DNA from: Desulfobacteraceae bacterium UBA2174 | GTDB lineage: Bacteria > Desulfobacterota > Desulfobacteria > Desulfobacterales > UBA2174 | NCBI GenBank assembly: GCA_002327445.1 | Contig: DCWA01000023.1 | Span: 124,001 to 188,000, forward strand | Reading direction: 5' to 3' | DNA length: 64,000 nucleotides | Shown: positions 44,309 through 55,065 of the stretch, piece after piece | How positions within the stretch are numbered: position 1 is the stretch's first letter | How the letters are laid out: each line of letters begins with the position of its first letter | The notes under the pieces: generated by a model | What the model was told of the DNA's origin: nothing | What the model saw: the letters and a program-made list of their open reading frames with translations, nothing else | Databases searched by the model: none | Position numbers and translations under genes: made by a program

Positions 44309-44929
44309 ATGGCGAAGAGAACATCCAAGGCCCTGAAAACCTTCACCGAAGGCCTGTGGCACAACAACCCCATCGCCGTCCAGGTGCTGGGGATCTGTTC
44401 CGCGCTGGCCGTCACCGTGCAACTGCGCACCGCCATCGTGATGTGCCTGGCCCTCACGGCCGTTGTCGCCTTCTCCAACCTGGTCATCTCGCTGCTGCGC
44501 CACCTGATTCCGCGCAACATCCGCATCATCGCCGAGCTGTGCATCGTGGCCACCCTGGTGATCATCGCCGACGAGGCGCTCAAGGCCTTTCTCTACGACG
44601 TGAGCAAGCAGTTGTCGGTCTTCGTCGGTCTGATCATCACCAACTGCATCGTCATGGGCCGGGCCGAAGCCTTCGCTCTGGGCAATCCCCCCTGGCAATC
44701 CTTCCTGGACGGACTGGGAAACGGCTTGGGCTACGGTTCGGTGCTCATCCTGGTCGCCTTCATCCGCGAACTGTTCGGCTCGGGGAAACTGTTGGGCTTC
44801 CAGGTGGTGCCCGATGCGATCTATACGGCCGGCTACGAGAACATGGGCTTCATGCTTCTGGCCCCGGCGGCCTTCATCATCATCGGACTGCTCGTGTGGG
44901 TCCAGCACAGGATCATGGACCGTCACTGA
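44309..44929 (+). CDS. nqrD: NQR subunit D (RnfE-type)
   Basis: This is a six-helix membrane subunit of 206 residues that shares an intramembrane [2Fe-2S] cluster with NqrE in characterised complexes. The cluster cysteines are plausibly those in LGICSALAVTVQL and LIITNCIVMGRAEAFALGNP, positioned symmetrically. NPIAVQVLGICSALAVTVQL and LGNGLGYGSVLILVAFIREL are diagnostic. A GGGAGAACGAGGC stretch precedes the ATG. Confidence 0.96.
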   Translation: MAKRTSKALKTFTEGLWHNNPIAVQVLGICSALAVTVQLRTAIVMCLALTAVVAFSNLVISLLRHLIPRNIRIIAELCIVATLVIIADEALKAFLYDVSKQLSVFVGLIITNCIVMGRAEAFALGNPPWQSFLDGLGNGLGYGSVLILVAFIRELFGSGKLLGFQVVPDAIYTAGYENMGFMLLAPAAFIIIGLLVWVQHRIMDRH

Positions 44930-44953
44930 ACCCAGGGGAGAGATTCGCGCGCC

Positions 44954-45562
44954 ATGGCAAACCTTGTGGGCCTGTTTCTCGATTCGGTCTTCGTCGGCAA
45001 CATCCTGCTGGCCTATTTTCTGGGGATGTGCTCGTTTCTGGCCGTGTCCAAGAACATGGACGCCGCCATCGGACTGGGTGCCGCGGTAATCTTCGTGCTG
45101 GCCATCACCACCCCGGTCAACTGGCTGATCTACCGCTATCTGCTCGGGCCCGGCGCCCTGGCCTGGGCCGGGCTGCCCGGCGTGGACCTGAGTTTTCTCA
45201 AGTTCATCACCTTCATCGCCGTCATTGCCGCCATCGTCCAGGCAGTGGAAATGATCATCGATCGCATCTCGCCGACCCTCTACAGCGCCCTGGGCGTCTA
45301 CCTGCCCCTGATCGCCGTCAACTGCGCCATCCTCGGCGCGGCCCTGTTCATGGTGGAGCGCAACTATACCCTGACCGAATCCATCGTCTACGGAACCGGA
45401 TCGGGGGTGGGCTGGGCCATGGCCATCGTGGCCATGGCCGCCATCCGGCGCAAGCTGCGCTACGCCGATGTCCCCGGGGGACTGGAAGACTTTGGCATCA
45501 CGATGATTTCCACCGGGCTGATGGCCATGGCCTTCATGCTCTTTTCGGGGATCACCCTCTAG
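44954..45562 (+). CDS. nqrE: NQR subunit E (RnfA-type)
   Basis: This is a six-helix membrane subunit homologous to NqrD, 202 residues. NILLAYFLGMCSFLAVSKNM and YLPLIAVNCAILGAALFMVE carry the two conserved cysteines of the shared cluster. SGVGWAMAIVAMAAIRRKLR and FGITMISTGLMAMAFMLFSG finish the protein. It lies 25 bases after nqrD. A 182-base gap with a long palindrome separates it from nqrF. Confidence 0.96.
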   Translation: MANLVGLFLDSVFVGNILLAYFLGMCSFLAVSKNMDAAIGLGAAVIFVLAITTPVNWLIYRYLLGPGALAWAGLPGVDLSFLKFITFIAVIAAIVQAVEMIIDRISPTLYSALGVYLPLIAVNCAILGAALFMVERNYTLTESIVYGTGSGVGWAMAIVAMAAIRRKLRYADVPGGLEDFGITMISTGLMAMAFMLFSGITL

Positions 45563-45579
45563 GTCTCGGGAGGGATCGA

Positions 45580-45692
45580 GGCAATGAACCGCGGACAGGC
45601 GAAGACACTCGCAGTCTTGGAAAAGGCGGACAAAGGATCCTCGGAATCCTTTCCTGTCCACGGTCGTCTGTGCCCGTCCGCGGTTCATTGCC
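45580..45692. repeat. 113-bp palindromic element between nqrE and nqrF
   Basis: Left arm 45580-45606 (GGCAATGAACCGCGGACAGG...) and right arm 45666-45692 are inverted repeats, identical at 24 of 27 positions. Inside, AAGGAT and ATCCTT near 45632-45652 form a second hairpin flanked by GGACA and TGTCC. It would fold into a long hairpin in the nqr transcript. No transposase is coded inside. Confidence 0.85.
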
Positions 45693-45744
45693 ATTCAGAC
45701 TTTAACACTTTGCCCCGGTTCAATGAGCAACGACGGAGTCGGTT

Positions 45745-46965
45745 GTGATCTACCTCATCAGCCTAGGGGTTTTTTCCGGCATCATCCTCGCCCTGGTGGT
45801 CCTCCTGCTGCTGGTGGAAGCCCGGGTGGTGGTCAAGGGCGACGTGGCCATCACGATCAACGACGAGCTGGGAAAACCGCTGCATTCCCCGGTGGGCAAG
45901 ACCCTGCTGGCAGCCCTGGGAGACAACGGGATCCTGCTCCCTTCGGCCTGCGGCGGGAAGGGCACCTGCGGCACCTGCAAATGCGTCGTCACGAAGGGCG
46001 GAGGGCAGATCCTGCCCACCGAGTTGACCCACATCAGCCGGGCCGAGCGGCTCAGAGGGGTGCGCCTGGCCTGCCAGCTCAAACTGCGGCAGGACATTTC
46101 CATCCATATCCCCCCGGAGATCTTCGCCATCAAGAAGTACGGCGCCACCGTGGTCTCCAACGAGAACGTCGCCACCTTCATCAAGGAGCTGGTGCTGCGG
46201 CTGGACGAGAGCGAACATCTGAAATTCGAGGCCGGCGCCTACGTCCAGATCGACATCCCCGAGTACACGGCCGCATTCCAGGATTTCAGCGTGGCCGAGC
46301 GCTACCGCGATGCCTGGGAGCGCTTCGGCCTATGGAACCTGAAGGCGGGCACGGAGGAACCGTCCTTTCGGGCCTATTCCCTGGCCAACCCGCCCCATGA
46401 GGGCCGGGATCTCAAGTTCACCGTCCGCATCGCCACCCCGCCGCCCAACAATCCCGACGCTCCGCCGGGGGTGGGCAGCGCCTTCCTCTTCAGCCTCAAG
46501 CCCGGCGACCGGGTGACCTTGAGCGGCCCCTACGGGGACTTCTTCGCCAAGCCCACCGAGCGGGAGATGTGCTTCGTGGGCGGCGGGGCCGGCATGGCCC
46601 CCATGCGCAGCCACATCCTCAACCAGCTCGAGGCGGTGCACACCCGCAGACGCATCACTTTCTGGTACGGGGCGCGTTCGGTCTCGGAAATGTTCTACGA
46701 CGAGGAGTTCAAACGCCTGGAACAAACCTATCCCAATTTCTCCTACCACGTCGCCCTCTCCGATCCCCAGCCCGGGGATGACTGGGACGGCCCGGTGGGC
46801 TTCATCCACCAGGTCCTTTTCAACAAGTACCTCAAGGACCATGAGGATCCCACCGAGATCGAGTACTACCTCTGCGGCCCGCCGCCGATGATCGATGCCG
46901 TCACCGTCATGCTCGACGACCTGGGGGTCGAACCGGAAATGATCGCTTACGACAAGTTCGGCTGA
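45745..46965 (+). CDS. nqrF: NQR subunit F, NADH dehydrogenase flavoprotein
   Basis: This subunit oxidises NADH and feeds electrons into NQR. The 406-residue protein has an N-terminal helix (LISLGVFSGIILALVVLLLL) and a [2Fe-2S] ferredoxin domain with CGGKGTCGTCKC and a later Cys in GVRLACQLKL. The FAD domain (FRAYSLANPP) and NADH domain (FVGGGAGMAPMRSHIL, and the ending YYLCGPPPMIDAVTVMLDDL) follow. It has the EYTAAFQDFSVAERYRDAWE insertion specific to NqrF. The start is GTG at 45745. Confidence 0.96.
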   Translation: MIYLISLGVFSGIILALVVLLLLVEARVVVKGDVAITINDELGKPLHSPVGKTLLAALGDNGILLPSACGGKGTCGTCKCVVTKGGGQILPTELTHISRAERLRGVRLACQLKLRQDISIHIPPEIFAIKKYGATVVSNENVATFIKELVLRLDESEHLKFEAGAYVQIDIPEYTAAFQDFSVAERYRDAWERFGLWNLKAGTEEPSFRAYSLANPPHEGRDLKFTVRIATPPPNNPDAPPGVGSAFLFSLKPGDRVTLSGPYGDFFAKPTEREMCFVGGGAGMAPMRSHILNQLEAVHTRRRITFWYGARSVSEMFYDEEFKRLEQTYPNFSYHVALSDPQPGDDWDGPVGFIHQVLFNKYLKDHEDPTEIEYYLCGPPPMIDAVTVMLDDLGVEPEMIAYDKFG

Positions 46966-47147
46966 TCCGCGCTGGATTCCGGTTTTCCTTTCAATGCCGA
47001 CCAATTGCGCGGCTATCGAAAGTCGATACAACGAGTTGACAGGAGAACACCGCCGCTTGTAAGGATGTCTCAGGCAAAATCATCGGCCGGTGCCGCTGGG
47101 GGGCTGCACCGGTCATCCCATCCACTGAGGAAGGAGGAACACCCGCC

Positions 47148-48884
<1,737 letters not shown>

Positions 48885-48904
48885 ACAGGCCTTCCAACAA
48901 GATC

Positions 48905-48928
48905 GCCCGGCCGGAATCCCGGCCGGGC
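48905..48928. terminator. Hairpin terminator candidate after the acyl-CoA ligase
   Basis: GCCCGGCCGG and CCGGCCGGGC form a perfect 10-bp stem with a four-base loop in the 72-base gap between convergent genes. No T-run follows, so efficiency as an intrinsic terminator is uncertain. Confidence 0.55.
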
Positions 48929-48956
48929 ATCGCACCCGTCCTTTCGACCGCCGATC

Positions 48957-49850
48957 CTAACGCACCGGCCAGAAGCAAAACTCCTTCAACGGCTTGTATC
49001 CTACCCCCACCACCCCGTCCTTGGCATACAGGGCCCAGGCATAGCGCGGATCATAGGCGCTGGTCGTCGCCGACCAGTAGAAATCCTGGACCCGCGCAAA
49101 CGGGTGCCCTGCCGGAAGGGCCGGCGAGTGGCGGTCCATGTCCGTGAGCAGCTCCAGCTCCGCAACGGTGGGCAGGCGCCAGCCGGAAAAACCGTGGGCC
49201 CGGGAATGATTCATTCGGGCCACCCGGTCCAGGGCCGTCTGCCAGTCCACCGTAATGCCTTCCGGGTTGGCGTCCTGAAGCCAGGTGAGCCCGGTGACCC
49301 GGTCGTGGACCAGGCCGTGCCCGGCCTCGAAACGCGGCCCGGCGATGGGCGCGCCGGCCTGCAGCTCGCCGTCCTGCCCGGTTCCCAGGCATGCGATCCA
49401 TTCTCCGCGCTCGTCGTAACACCGATGCTGGCCGGTTTGAAAAACACCTCCATGGCCTTCCTCGGCCACCCGCACCGGCCATACCATGTAGGCGTTGGAT
49501 TTCATTCCCTTGAACACCCGCGCACCGCCCAGGTGAATGTACCAGGCCTGGTCGGGCAGGCGGACGCAGGTGGTGGACGTCCAGTAGTAGCCGTGAAAAA
49601 CGTTTTCGAACGGGTGCTCGGCGGGGAGGCTCGGGGTGATCGTCTCGTAGCTCACCAGACTCTGCAACTCCCGGCGGTGGGGCAGCTTCCAATCGGCGTG
49701 GCCGGCAAACCGCGAAGCGTTCATCTCTTTGACGAAGGTCAGGGCCTCGCTCCAGGACAGGGGAAATTCGGCCATGGCGGCATCGCGGGTCCACATCAGT
49801 CCGGTTCCGGAGTCCAGAACCGTGCCCTGGTTTGTCTGAAATCGATCCAT
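48957..49850 (-). CDS. DUF1566 (Lcl C-terminal domain) repeat protein
   Basis: This 297-residue protein consists of two Lcl_C/DUF1566 domains: residues about 8-125 (DSGTGLMWTRDAAM ... WKLPHRRELQSLV ... YYWTSTT) and about 170-297 (DRVTGLTWLQDANPEG ... WRLPTVAELELLTD ... FYWSATTSAYDPRYAWALY). The domain is found in surface or secreted proteins of unknown function. No signal peptide is present, so localisation is unclear. The start lies at the N-terminal DRFQTNQGTVLDSG; the upstream gap is full of repeats. Confidence 0.88.
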   Translation of the reverse strand: MDRFQTNQGTVLDSGTGLMWTRDAAMAEFPLSWSEALTFVKEMNASRFAGHADWKLPHRRELQSLVSYETITPSLPAEHPFENVFHGYYWTSTTCVRLPDQAWYIHLGGARVFKGMKSNAYMVWPVRVAEEGHGGVFQTGQHRCYDERGEWIACLGTGQDGELQAGAPIAGPRFEAGHGLVHDRVTGLTWLQDANPEGITVDWQTALDRVARMNHSRAHGFSGWRLPTVAELELLTDMDRHSPALPAGHPFARVQDFYWSATTSAYDPRYAWALYAKDGVVGVGYKPLKEFCFWPVR

Positions 49851-50083
49851 GGAAGCTTCTTTCCATCACCTACAGAGCAAAGCGACAAGTGATCTTTTCA
49901 AGCCTATTAACACTTCGCGCCCACATTCCCAACTGCGGATTCCTTTTTTGTATCAAGCCGCCTGACAGGTAGTTCCTCAGCATGATCAGGCCGGTCGAAC
50001 CTGCAGCCAGCGGCAAAGCTCACTACGTTCTGAATGACAGCGGGTAAGGCGGGTGTCCTCCCGAGGAACACAGTTTTCCCCCT

Positions 50084-50339
50084 GTCATCCCGAGGAGCAA
50101 CGCGACGAGGGATCTCCCCGAATCTGCCCCCCACTTGCCGCCTTATTCCCGACTGCGGATTCCTCGCTGACGCTCGGAATGACAGCGGGAAGAGGTGGGC
50201 ATCCGGTGGAGTCGTCGCTGCACTATTCGTGCTTGATTGCATCAACTTTCAAAAAAGGAGCGCCACCGACGAGGGATCTCCTCAACCTTGCCACAACTTC
50301 CCGCCCCATTGCCATCCGGGAAAGAGCCTTCGGAATGAC
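50084..50339. repeat. Composite palindromic repeat, copy 2
   Basis: This has the same order and link as copy 1. A 100-base unit at 50084-50183 with ends GTCATCCCGAGGAGC and CGCTCGGAATGAC is followed by a 74-base link (AGCGGGAAGAGGTGGGCATC...). A second unit at 50258-50339 is truncated at its left end. Most of the 746-base gap at 49851-50596 is this element, remnants of another arm at 49925-50040, and the AT-rich sigma-54 control region from 50405. Confidence 0.85.
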
Positions 50340-50418
50340 GCCAGCAAGAAGGCCCGCACGGCGGTATCTTTAAACACGGCAGTCAAAAACAGGCTGCGGA
50401 GGTTTCTCCACATGACGT

Positions 50419-50430
50419 TACAAATTTGTA
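50419..50430. promoter_or_regulatory. Perfect 12-bp palindrome in the upstream control region of glnD
   Basis: TACAAATTTGTA lies about 120 bases before the sigma-54 promoter, where enhancer-binding protein sites are expected. It does not match the NtrC consensus (TGCACC-N5-GGTGCA), so its binder is unknown. The 50405-50540 stretch is clearly AT-rich against the rest of the window, favouring DNA bending. Confidence 0.4.
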
Positions 50431-50542
50431 CTATTATTTTGACTGAAATTACATTAATGAATTGAAAAATATCTTTCGGCGCCAGCCTCGAAAAAACTTC
50501 AATATATTGATATCATGATTTTTTTAATCTAATTCGGATTGA

Positions 50543-50558
50543 TGGCACGCCCTTTGCT
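50543..50558 (+). promoter_or_regulatory. Sigma-54 (RpoN) promoter of glnD-amtB-glnB-glnA
   Basis: TGGCACG-CCCT-TTGCT matches the RpoN consensus TGGCACG-N4-TTGC(A/T) at every specified position. The glnD ATG lies 39 bases after the motif, so transcription would start near 50569. This ties the cluster to nitrogen control. Confidence 0.9.
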
Positions 50559-50596
50559 GTAACTCATGACCAAGACCAGAACCGGAAGCAGGACGC

Positions 50597-53278
50597 ATGA
50601 GCCCGAAACACACCGCCGCCCATAATCCAGACCCCACCCCCGCCGCTCTCCTCATGGCGAACCGCGAAACCCTCACGGCTCGCTGCCTGCGCGGAGAGGT
50701 GCCCGACTGTCTCCAGGCGCACACCGCCCTGCTGGACGACTATTTCCGGAACCGCTTCGAGTCCAGCCGGGTCGGACTGCACCTGGACCTGGTGCGCAAT
50801 CCCTACGCCATCGTCGCGCTGGGGGGCTACGGCCGGGGCGAGCAGTGCGTTCACAGCGACGTGGACCTGATGCTGCTGTTTGAAGCCAAGGTCCCCGCGG
50901 AGGCCGAGGAGCTGATCCGGGAGGTGGTCTACCCGCTGTGGGACGCCGGGATGGAGGTGGGCCACGCCACCCGCAGCCTCAAAGAATCTCTTCGCCTGGC
51001 CCGCCAGGACTACGAAGTGCTCACCTCGCTGCTGGACGCGCGCTTCATCTGCGGCCAGAGCCGCCTTTATTCGATGCTCACCGAGCGGCTGCGCCAGACG
51101 GTGATCCATCCCAAAAAGGCGGAAATCATCCGCTGGCTGGTGGATACCAACCGGGCCCGGCACCGGCGCTTCGGCGATTCATCCTACCTGCTGGAACCGA
51201 ATCTGAAGGAAGGCCAGGGCGGACTGCGCGACTACCACACGATGCGCTGGATCGCCCGCATCCAGTCCAACCTGCACCTGCGCCGGGACCTGGAATATGC
51301 CGGCTACCTCACCACGGACGAATACGCCGCCTTCGACGAAGCCCTGCGGTTTGTCTGGGAGGTGCGCAACCGCCTGCACCACGCCTCGGGCCGCAAAAAC
51401 GACCAGTTGCACTTCGACCAGCAGGTCCGAATCGCCCGGGCGATGCATTACAGCGCCGCCAACGGGCAGCAGCCGGTGGAGCGTTTTCTCGGCCGGCTTC
51501 ACGGGCACATGGAATTCATCAAGGAAAAACACCTGATGTTTCTCTACGACCAGGGCTACGGCCTGCGCCGCCGTCCCCGGGGTGCTCCGGTCGCCGCCTC
51601 GGCGGGCATCGAAGTGGTGGCCGACCGCCTGGCCTTCGCCGCCCCCGAGCAGATCCTGGCGCAGCCCGGCCTGCTGCTTCGCATTTTCGAGGAAGCCGCC
51701 CGGCTGCAACTTCCGCTGGGGACAGAAGCCAAGCGCCTGGTGCGCGAATTTCTGCACCTGGTGGATGAGCACACCCTCGGCGAGCCGGAGAACCTGCAGG
51801 TTTTCGAACAGATCCTGCTGCGGCCGGCGCCGACCTTCAACGTGCTGTCGGAAATGCGACGCACCGGTTTGCTCTTCCGGTTGATTCCGGAACTGGAAAC
51901 CATCCGCGACCGGATCCAGTACGATGCCTATCACCTGTTTCCGGTGGATCGCCACTCCCTGAAGGTCGTGCGGGCCATCAAGGGCTTCGGCACCCCGGCG
52001 GACATCTCCGGCGATCCGCTCTGCGGCGAGATCTACAAGATGCTGCGCCAGCGCAAGTCCCTTCTCTGGGCCGCGCTGCTCCACGATATCGGCAAGGGAA
52101 CGCCCGGGGGGGATCACGCCGCGCGGGGCGCGCTCCTTGCGCGGCAGATTCTCGCCCGCATCGGCTACCGGGAGAAAGAAATCGAGACGGTGGCCTTCCT
52201 GGTCGCCGAGCACCTGATGCTCATCAAGGCCGCCACGCGCCGGGACATCAACGACGAGGAGACAGCCATCGCCTGCGCCCGCCGCATCCAGGATCCGGTG
52301 CGCCTGCGGATGCTCTACCTGCTCACCGTGGCCGACTCGCTCTCCACCGGTCCCAAGGCATGGAACCAGTGGACCGCCACCTTGCTGCGCGAACTTTTTT
52401 TCAAGATCCTCAAGATCCTGGAAGGCGGGGAGCTGGCCACGGGCAAGGCAGTGAGCCTGGTGGAGGCCAAACGCCGGCAGTTGATGGCGCACGCCGCCGG
52501 CGCCACGGAGGCCGAAGAGATCGGCCGCCTGATCGAGTTCATGTCGCCGCGCTACCTGCTCTACGTTCCCGTGAGCGACATTTTGGCCCATACGGCCCTG
52601 TACCGGCGCCTGGGCGACGCTGATTTCGTCTGGGACATCTCCCGGCCCAACGGCGGTGTCACGCGCAAGGTGACCATCTGCGCCAAGGACCATCCGGGGC
52701 TGTTCTCCAAGATCGCCGGCATCTTCACCCTGAACGGGATGAACATCCTTGGATGCCAGGTCTACACTTGGCGCAACAACCTGGCCTTGGACGTCTTCGA
52801 GGTCACTCCCCCGCCGGATCCGTTTTTCGAGACGGAACGCTGGCAACGCGCCGAAGAGCACCTCCGGGAAGCCCTGGCGGGGCGTCTGGACCTGGCGGCC
52901 GCGCTGGCGGAAAATATCGCCTGCCGCCGGCCGGTTGCGAAGGCGGTGGACCGCCGTCCGCCCCGGGTGGTGATCAACAACGATGCCTCCAGCTTTTTCA
53001 CCATCATCGAAGTTTTCGCCGACGACTTTCCCGGCCTCCTCTACCGGGTCACGGACGCCCTGCTGCGCTGCCGCCTGGACATCTGGGTGGCCCGGGTGGC
53101 GACCAACGTCGACCAGGTGGTGGACGTGTTCTATGTCCGGGATTTCGACGGCCAGAAAGTGGACCGAACCGACCAGGCGGCCGCCATCCAGGAGGCCGTC
53201 ATGTCGGTGTTGAATCAAGTTCCGGTTGAATCGCCACCCGTTTCGGCTCCTGCGAAAAAAGGAGAATCCCCCGCATGA
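50597..53278 (+). CDS. glnD: Bifunctional PII uridylyltransferase/uridylyl-removing enzyme GlnD
   Basis: GlnD senses glutamine and uridylylates or de-uridylylates PII proteins. The 893-residue protein has an N-terminal nucleotidyltransferase domain with GGYGRGEQCVHSDVDLMLLF near residue 75, then the helical domain. The HD phosphohydrolase has LLHDIGKGTPGGDHAARGA near 492. Two ACT domains follow near 690 (KVTICAKDHPGLFSKIAGIF) and 800 (ASSFFTIIEVFADDFPGLLY). All are needed for both activities. AGGA precedes the ATG. Its last four bases overlap amtB (ATGA). Confidence 0.97.
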   Translation: MSPKHTAAHNPDPTPAALLMANRETLTARCLRGEVPDCLQAHTALLDDYFRNRFESSRVGLHLDLVRNPYAIVALGGYGRGEQCVHSDVDLMLLFEAKVPAEAEELIREVVYPLWDAGMEVGHATRSLKESLRLARQDYEVLTSLLDARFICGQSRLYSMLTERLRQTVIHPKKAEIIRWLVDTNRARHRRFGDSSYLLEPNLKEGQGGLRDYHTMRWIARIQSNLHLRRDLEYAGYLTTDEYAAFDEALRFVWEVRNRLHHASGRKNDQLHFDQQVRIARAMHYSAANGQQPVERFLGRLHGHMEFIKEKHLMFLYDQGYGLRRRPRGAPVAASAGIEVVADRLAFAAPEQILAQPGLLLRIFEEAARLQLPLGTEAKRLVREFLHLVDEHTLGEPENLQVFEQILLRPAPTFNVLSEMRRTGLLFRLIPELETIRDRIQYDAYHLFPVDRHSLKVVRAIKGFGTPADISGDPLCGEIYKMLRQRKSLLWAALLHDIGKGTPGGDHAARGALLARQILARIGYREKEIETVAFLVAEHLMLIKAATRRDINDEETAIACARRIQDPVRLRMLYLLTVADSLSTGPKAWNQWTATLLRELFFKILKILEGGELATGKAVSLVEAKRRQLMAHAAGATEAEEIGRLIEFMSPRYLLYVPVSDILAHTALYRRLGDADFVWDISRPNGGVTRKVTICAKDHPGLFSKIAGIFTLNGMNILGCQVYTWRNNLALDVFEVTPPPDPFFETERWQRAEEHLREALAGRLDLAAALAENIACRRPVAKAVDRRPPRVVINNDASSFFTIIEVFADDFPGLLYRVTDALLRCRLDIWVARVATNVDQVVDVFYVRDFDGQKVDRTDQAAAIQEAVMSVLNQVPVESPPVSAPAKKGESPA

Positions 53279-54570
53279 AAGCCAAAGCAGCTCTCGCCAC
53301 CCTCGCCGGCCTCTGTCTCAGCGCTGGCACCGCCTTGGCCGCCGAGGGCGGCATTGACAGCGGCAACACGGCCTGGATCATCGTTTCCACGGCCTTGGTG
53401 ATGATGATGACCCCCGCCGGCCTGGCCTTGTTTTACGGAGGCATGTCGCGGTACAAGAACCTGCTCAACACCATCGCCATGACCGTGGCGGCCTACTGCG
53501 TCGCCAGCGTGGTCTGGGTGGTCTGGGGGTACAGCCTGGCCTTCGGGCCGGACCGGGCCGGGATCCTCGGCGGGCTGGACCATCTGCTCCTTTCCGGCAT
53601 CGGGCCCCAATCGGTCAGCGGCACGATTCCCACCTACGTCTTCGCCCTGTTCCAGATGACCTTTGCCGCCATCACGGTGGCCCTGGTGCTCGGCTCGGTG
53701 GTGGATCGGATGAAATTTTCCGCCTGGCTGATCTTCTCCGTTCTCTGGATCACGGCGGTCTACTGTCCCATCGCCCACTGGGTCTGGGGCGGAGGGTGGA
53801 TGTCCAGGATGGGCGCCCTGGACTTTGCCGGCGGCAACGTGGTGCACATCAACGCCGGCGTGGCCGGGCTGGTCCTGTGCCTGGCCCTGGGAAAACGCGT
53901 CGGCTACGGTCGGGAGGCGATGTTTCCCTCCAGCATCGCCCTGACGGCCCTGGGGGCGGCGCTGCTGTGGTTCGGGTGGTTCGGTTTCAACGCCGGCAGC
54001 CAGCTCGCCGCAGACGGTTTGGCCGGATCGGCCTTTCTGGTGACCAACACCTCCGCCGCCGTGGCCGGGCTAGCCTGGATGGGCGCCGAATGGTTCGTCA
54101 CCCGAAAACCGACCCTGCTCGGCCTGGCTTCGGGCATCGTCGCCGGCCTGGTATCCATCACGCCGGCGGCCGGTTTCGTCAACCTGGGCGGAGCCATGAT
54201 CATCGGCCTGGTGGCCGGCTGCTTCGGCTACTATTCGGTTTCGGTGCTCAAGCGCAAGCTCGGCTATGACGATTCGCTGGACGCGTTCGGTGTTCACGGA
54301 ATGTGCGGCCTCTGGGGCGCCGTGGCCACCGGGCTGCTGGCCGATCCGGCCGTCAACGCCACCGCCACCGGACTCTTTTACGGCAATCCCAAACAGTTGT
54401 GGATCCAGCTCGTCTCCATCCTCGGCACCATCGCCTATACCGCGGTGGCCACTCTGGTGGTGGCCTATGTGACCAAGATGCTCGCCGGCGGCCTGCGGGT
54501 GGACCCCGAGAGCGAAGTGGCGGGCCTGGACAATGCCATTCACGGCGAGCGCGCCTTCGAGATTCAATAG
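53275..54570 (+). CDS. amtB: Ammonium transporter AmtB
   Basis: This is a trimeric ammonium channel with 11 helices after a cleavable signal (ATLAGLCLSAGTALAAEGG), 431 residues. The pore histidine pair is present: DFAGGNVVHINAGVAGLVLC and DAFGVHGMCGLWGAVATG. FYGGMSRYKNLLNTIAMTVA and the phenylalanine-gate region FQMTFAAITVALVLGSVVDR are typical. The tail DPESEVAGLDNAIHGERAFE is the PII-binding end. It is coupled to glnD and lies 69 bases ahead of the PII gene, the standard amtB partner. Confidence 0.97.
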   Translation: MKAKAALATLAGLCLSAGTALAAEGGIDSGNTAWIIVSTALVMMMTPAGLALFYGGMSRYKNLLNTIAMTVAAYCVASVVWVVWGYSLAFGPDRAGILGGLDHLLLSGIGPQSVSGTIPTYVFALFQMTFAAITVALVLGSVVDRMKFSAWLIFSVLWITAVYCPIAHWVWGGGWMSRMGALDFAGGNVVHINAGVAGLVLCLALGKRVGYGREAMFPSSIALTALGAALLWFGWFGFNAGSQLAADGLAGSAFLVTNTSAAVAGLAWMGAEWFVTRKPTLLGLASGIVAGLVSITPAAGFVNLGGAMIIGLVAGCFGYYSVSVLKRKLGYDDSLDAFGVHGMCGLWGAVATGLLADPAVNATATGLFYGNPKQLWIQLVSILGTIAYTAVATLVVAYVTKMLAGGLRVDPESEVAGLDNAIHGERAFEIQ

Positions 54571-54639
54571 CCGCCAACGGTTTTGCGAACGTATCGAAAC
54601 GATTTTGGACACGGCCATACCAGAAAGGAGTCAGCCAAA

Positions 54640-54984
54640 ATGAGCATGAAAAAGATCGAGGCGATCATCAAGCCCTTCAAGCTCGACGACGTCAAGGAAG
54701 CCCTCAACGAGATCGGGGTCCAGGGGATGACCATTTCGGAGGTCAAAGGTTACGGCCGCCAGAAGGGGCACAAGGAAATTTATCGCGGGGCCGAGTATGT
54801 GGTGGACTTCATCCCCAAGATCAAGCTGGAGATCGTCGTGCCGTCGCAGATGACCGGCCAGGTGGTCGAAACCATCCAAAAAGCGGCCAACACCGGCAAA
54901 TTGGGCGACGGTAAGATCTTCGTGGTGCCCATCGAGGAGGCCATCCGGGTGCGCACCGGAGAGCGGGGCACCGACGCGATATAA
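54640..54984 (+). CDS. glnB: PII nitrogen regulatory protein
   Basis: This trimeric signal protein is uridylylated by GlnD and binds 2-oxoglutarate, ATP and ADP; it regulates AmtB and glutamine synthetase. It has 114 residues from the ATG at 54640 (AAGGAG ahead). If the ATG two codons later is used, the length is 112 and the T-loop tyrosine, in YRGAEYVVDF, is exactly Tyr51. The ATP-binding ends GKLGDGKIFVVPIEEAIRVR and TGERG are intact. It may equally be called glnK because it follows amtB; sequence alone does not separate the two. Confidence 0.96.
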   Translation: MSMKKIEAIIKPFKLDDVKEALNEIGVQGMTISEVKGYGRQKGHKEIYRGAEYVVDFIPKIKLEIVVPSQMTGQVVETIQKAANTGKLGDGKIFVVPIEEAIRVRTGERGTDAI

Positions 54985-55065
54985 ACGACAGACAACGAAA
55001 ATGGGTCAAAACAATCAGATCGGGCCGATCGAACGCATTCAACCCCAACACCAAGGAGAAAAGGC

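Noticed and set aside
41030..46965. RNF complex instead of NQR
   Set aside because: NqrF with fused ferredoxin, FAD and NADH domains and the gene order A-F identify NQR; an RnfB homologue is absent.
47036..47065. Sigma-70 promoter for the acyl-CoA ligase
   Set aside because: TTGACA is good, but the -10 box TAAGGA is weak; mentioned only in the gene entry.
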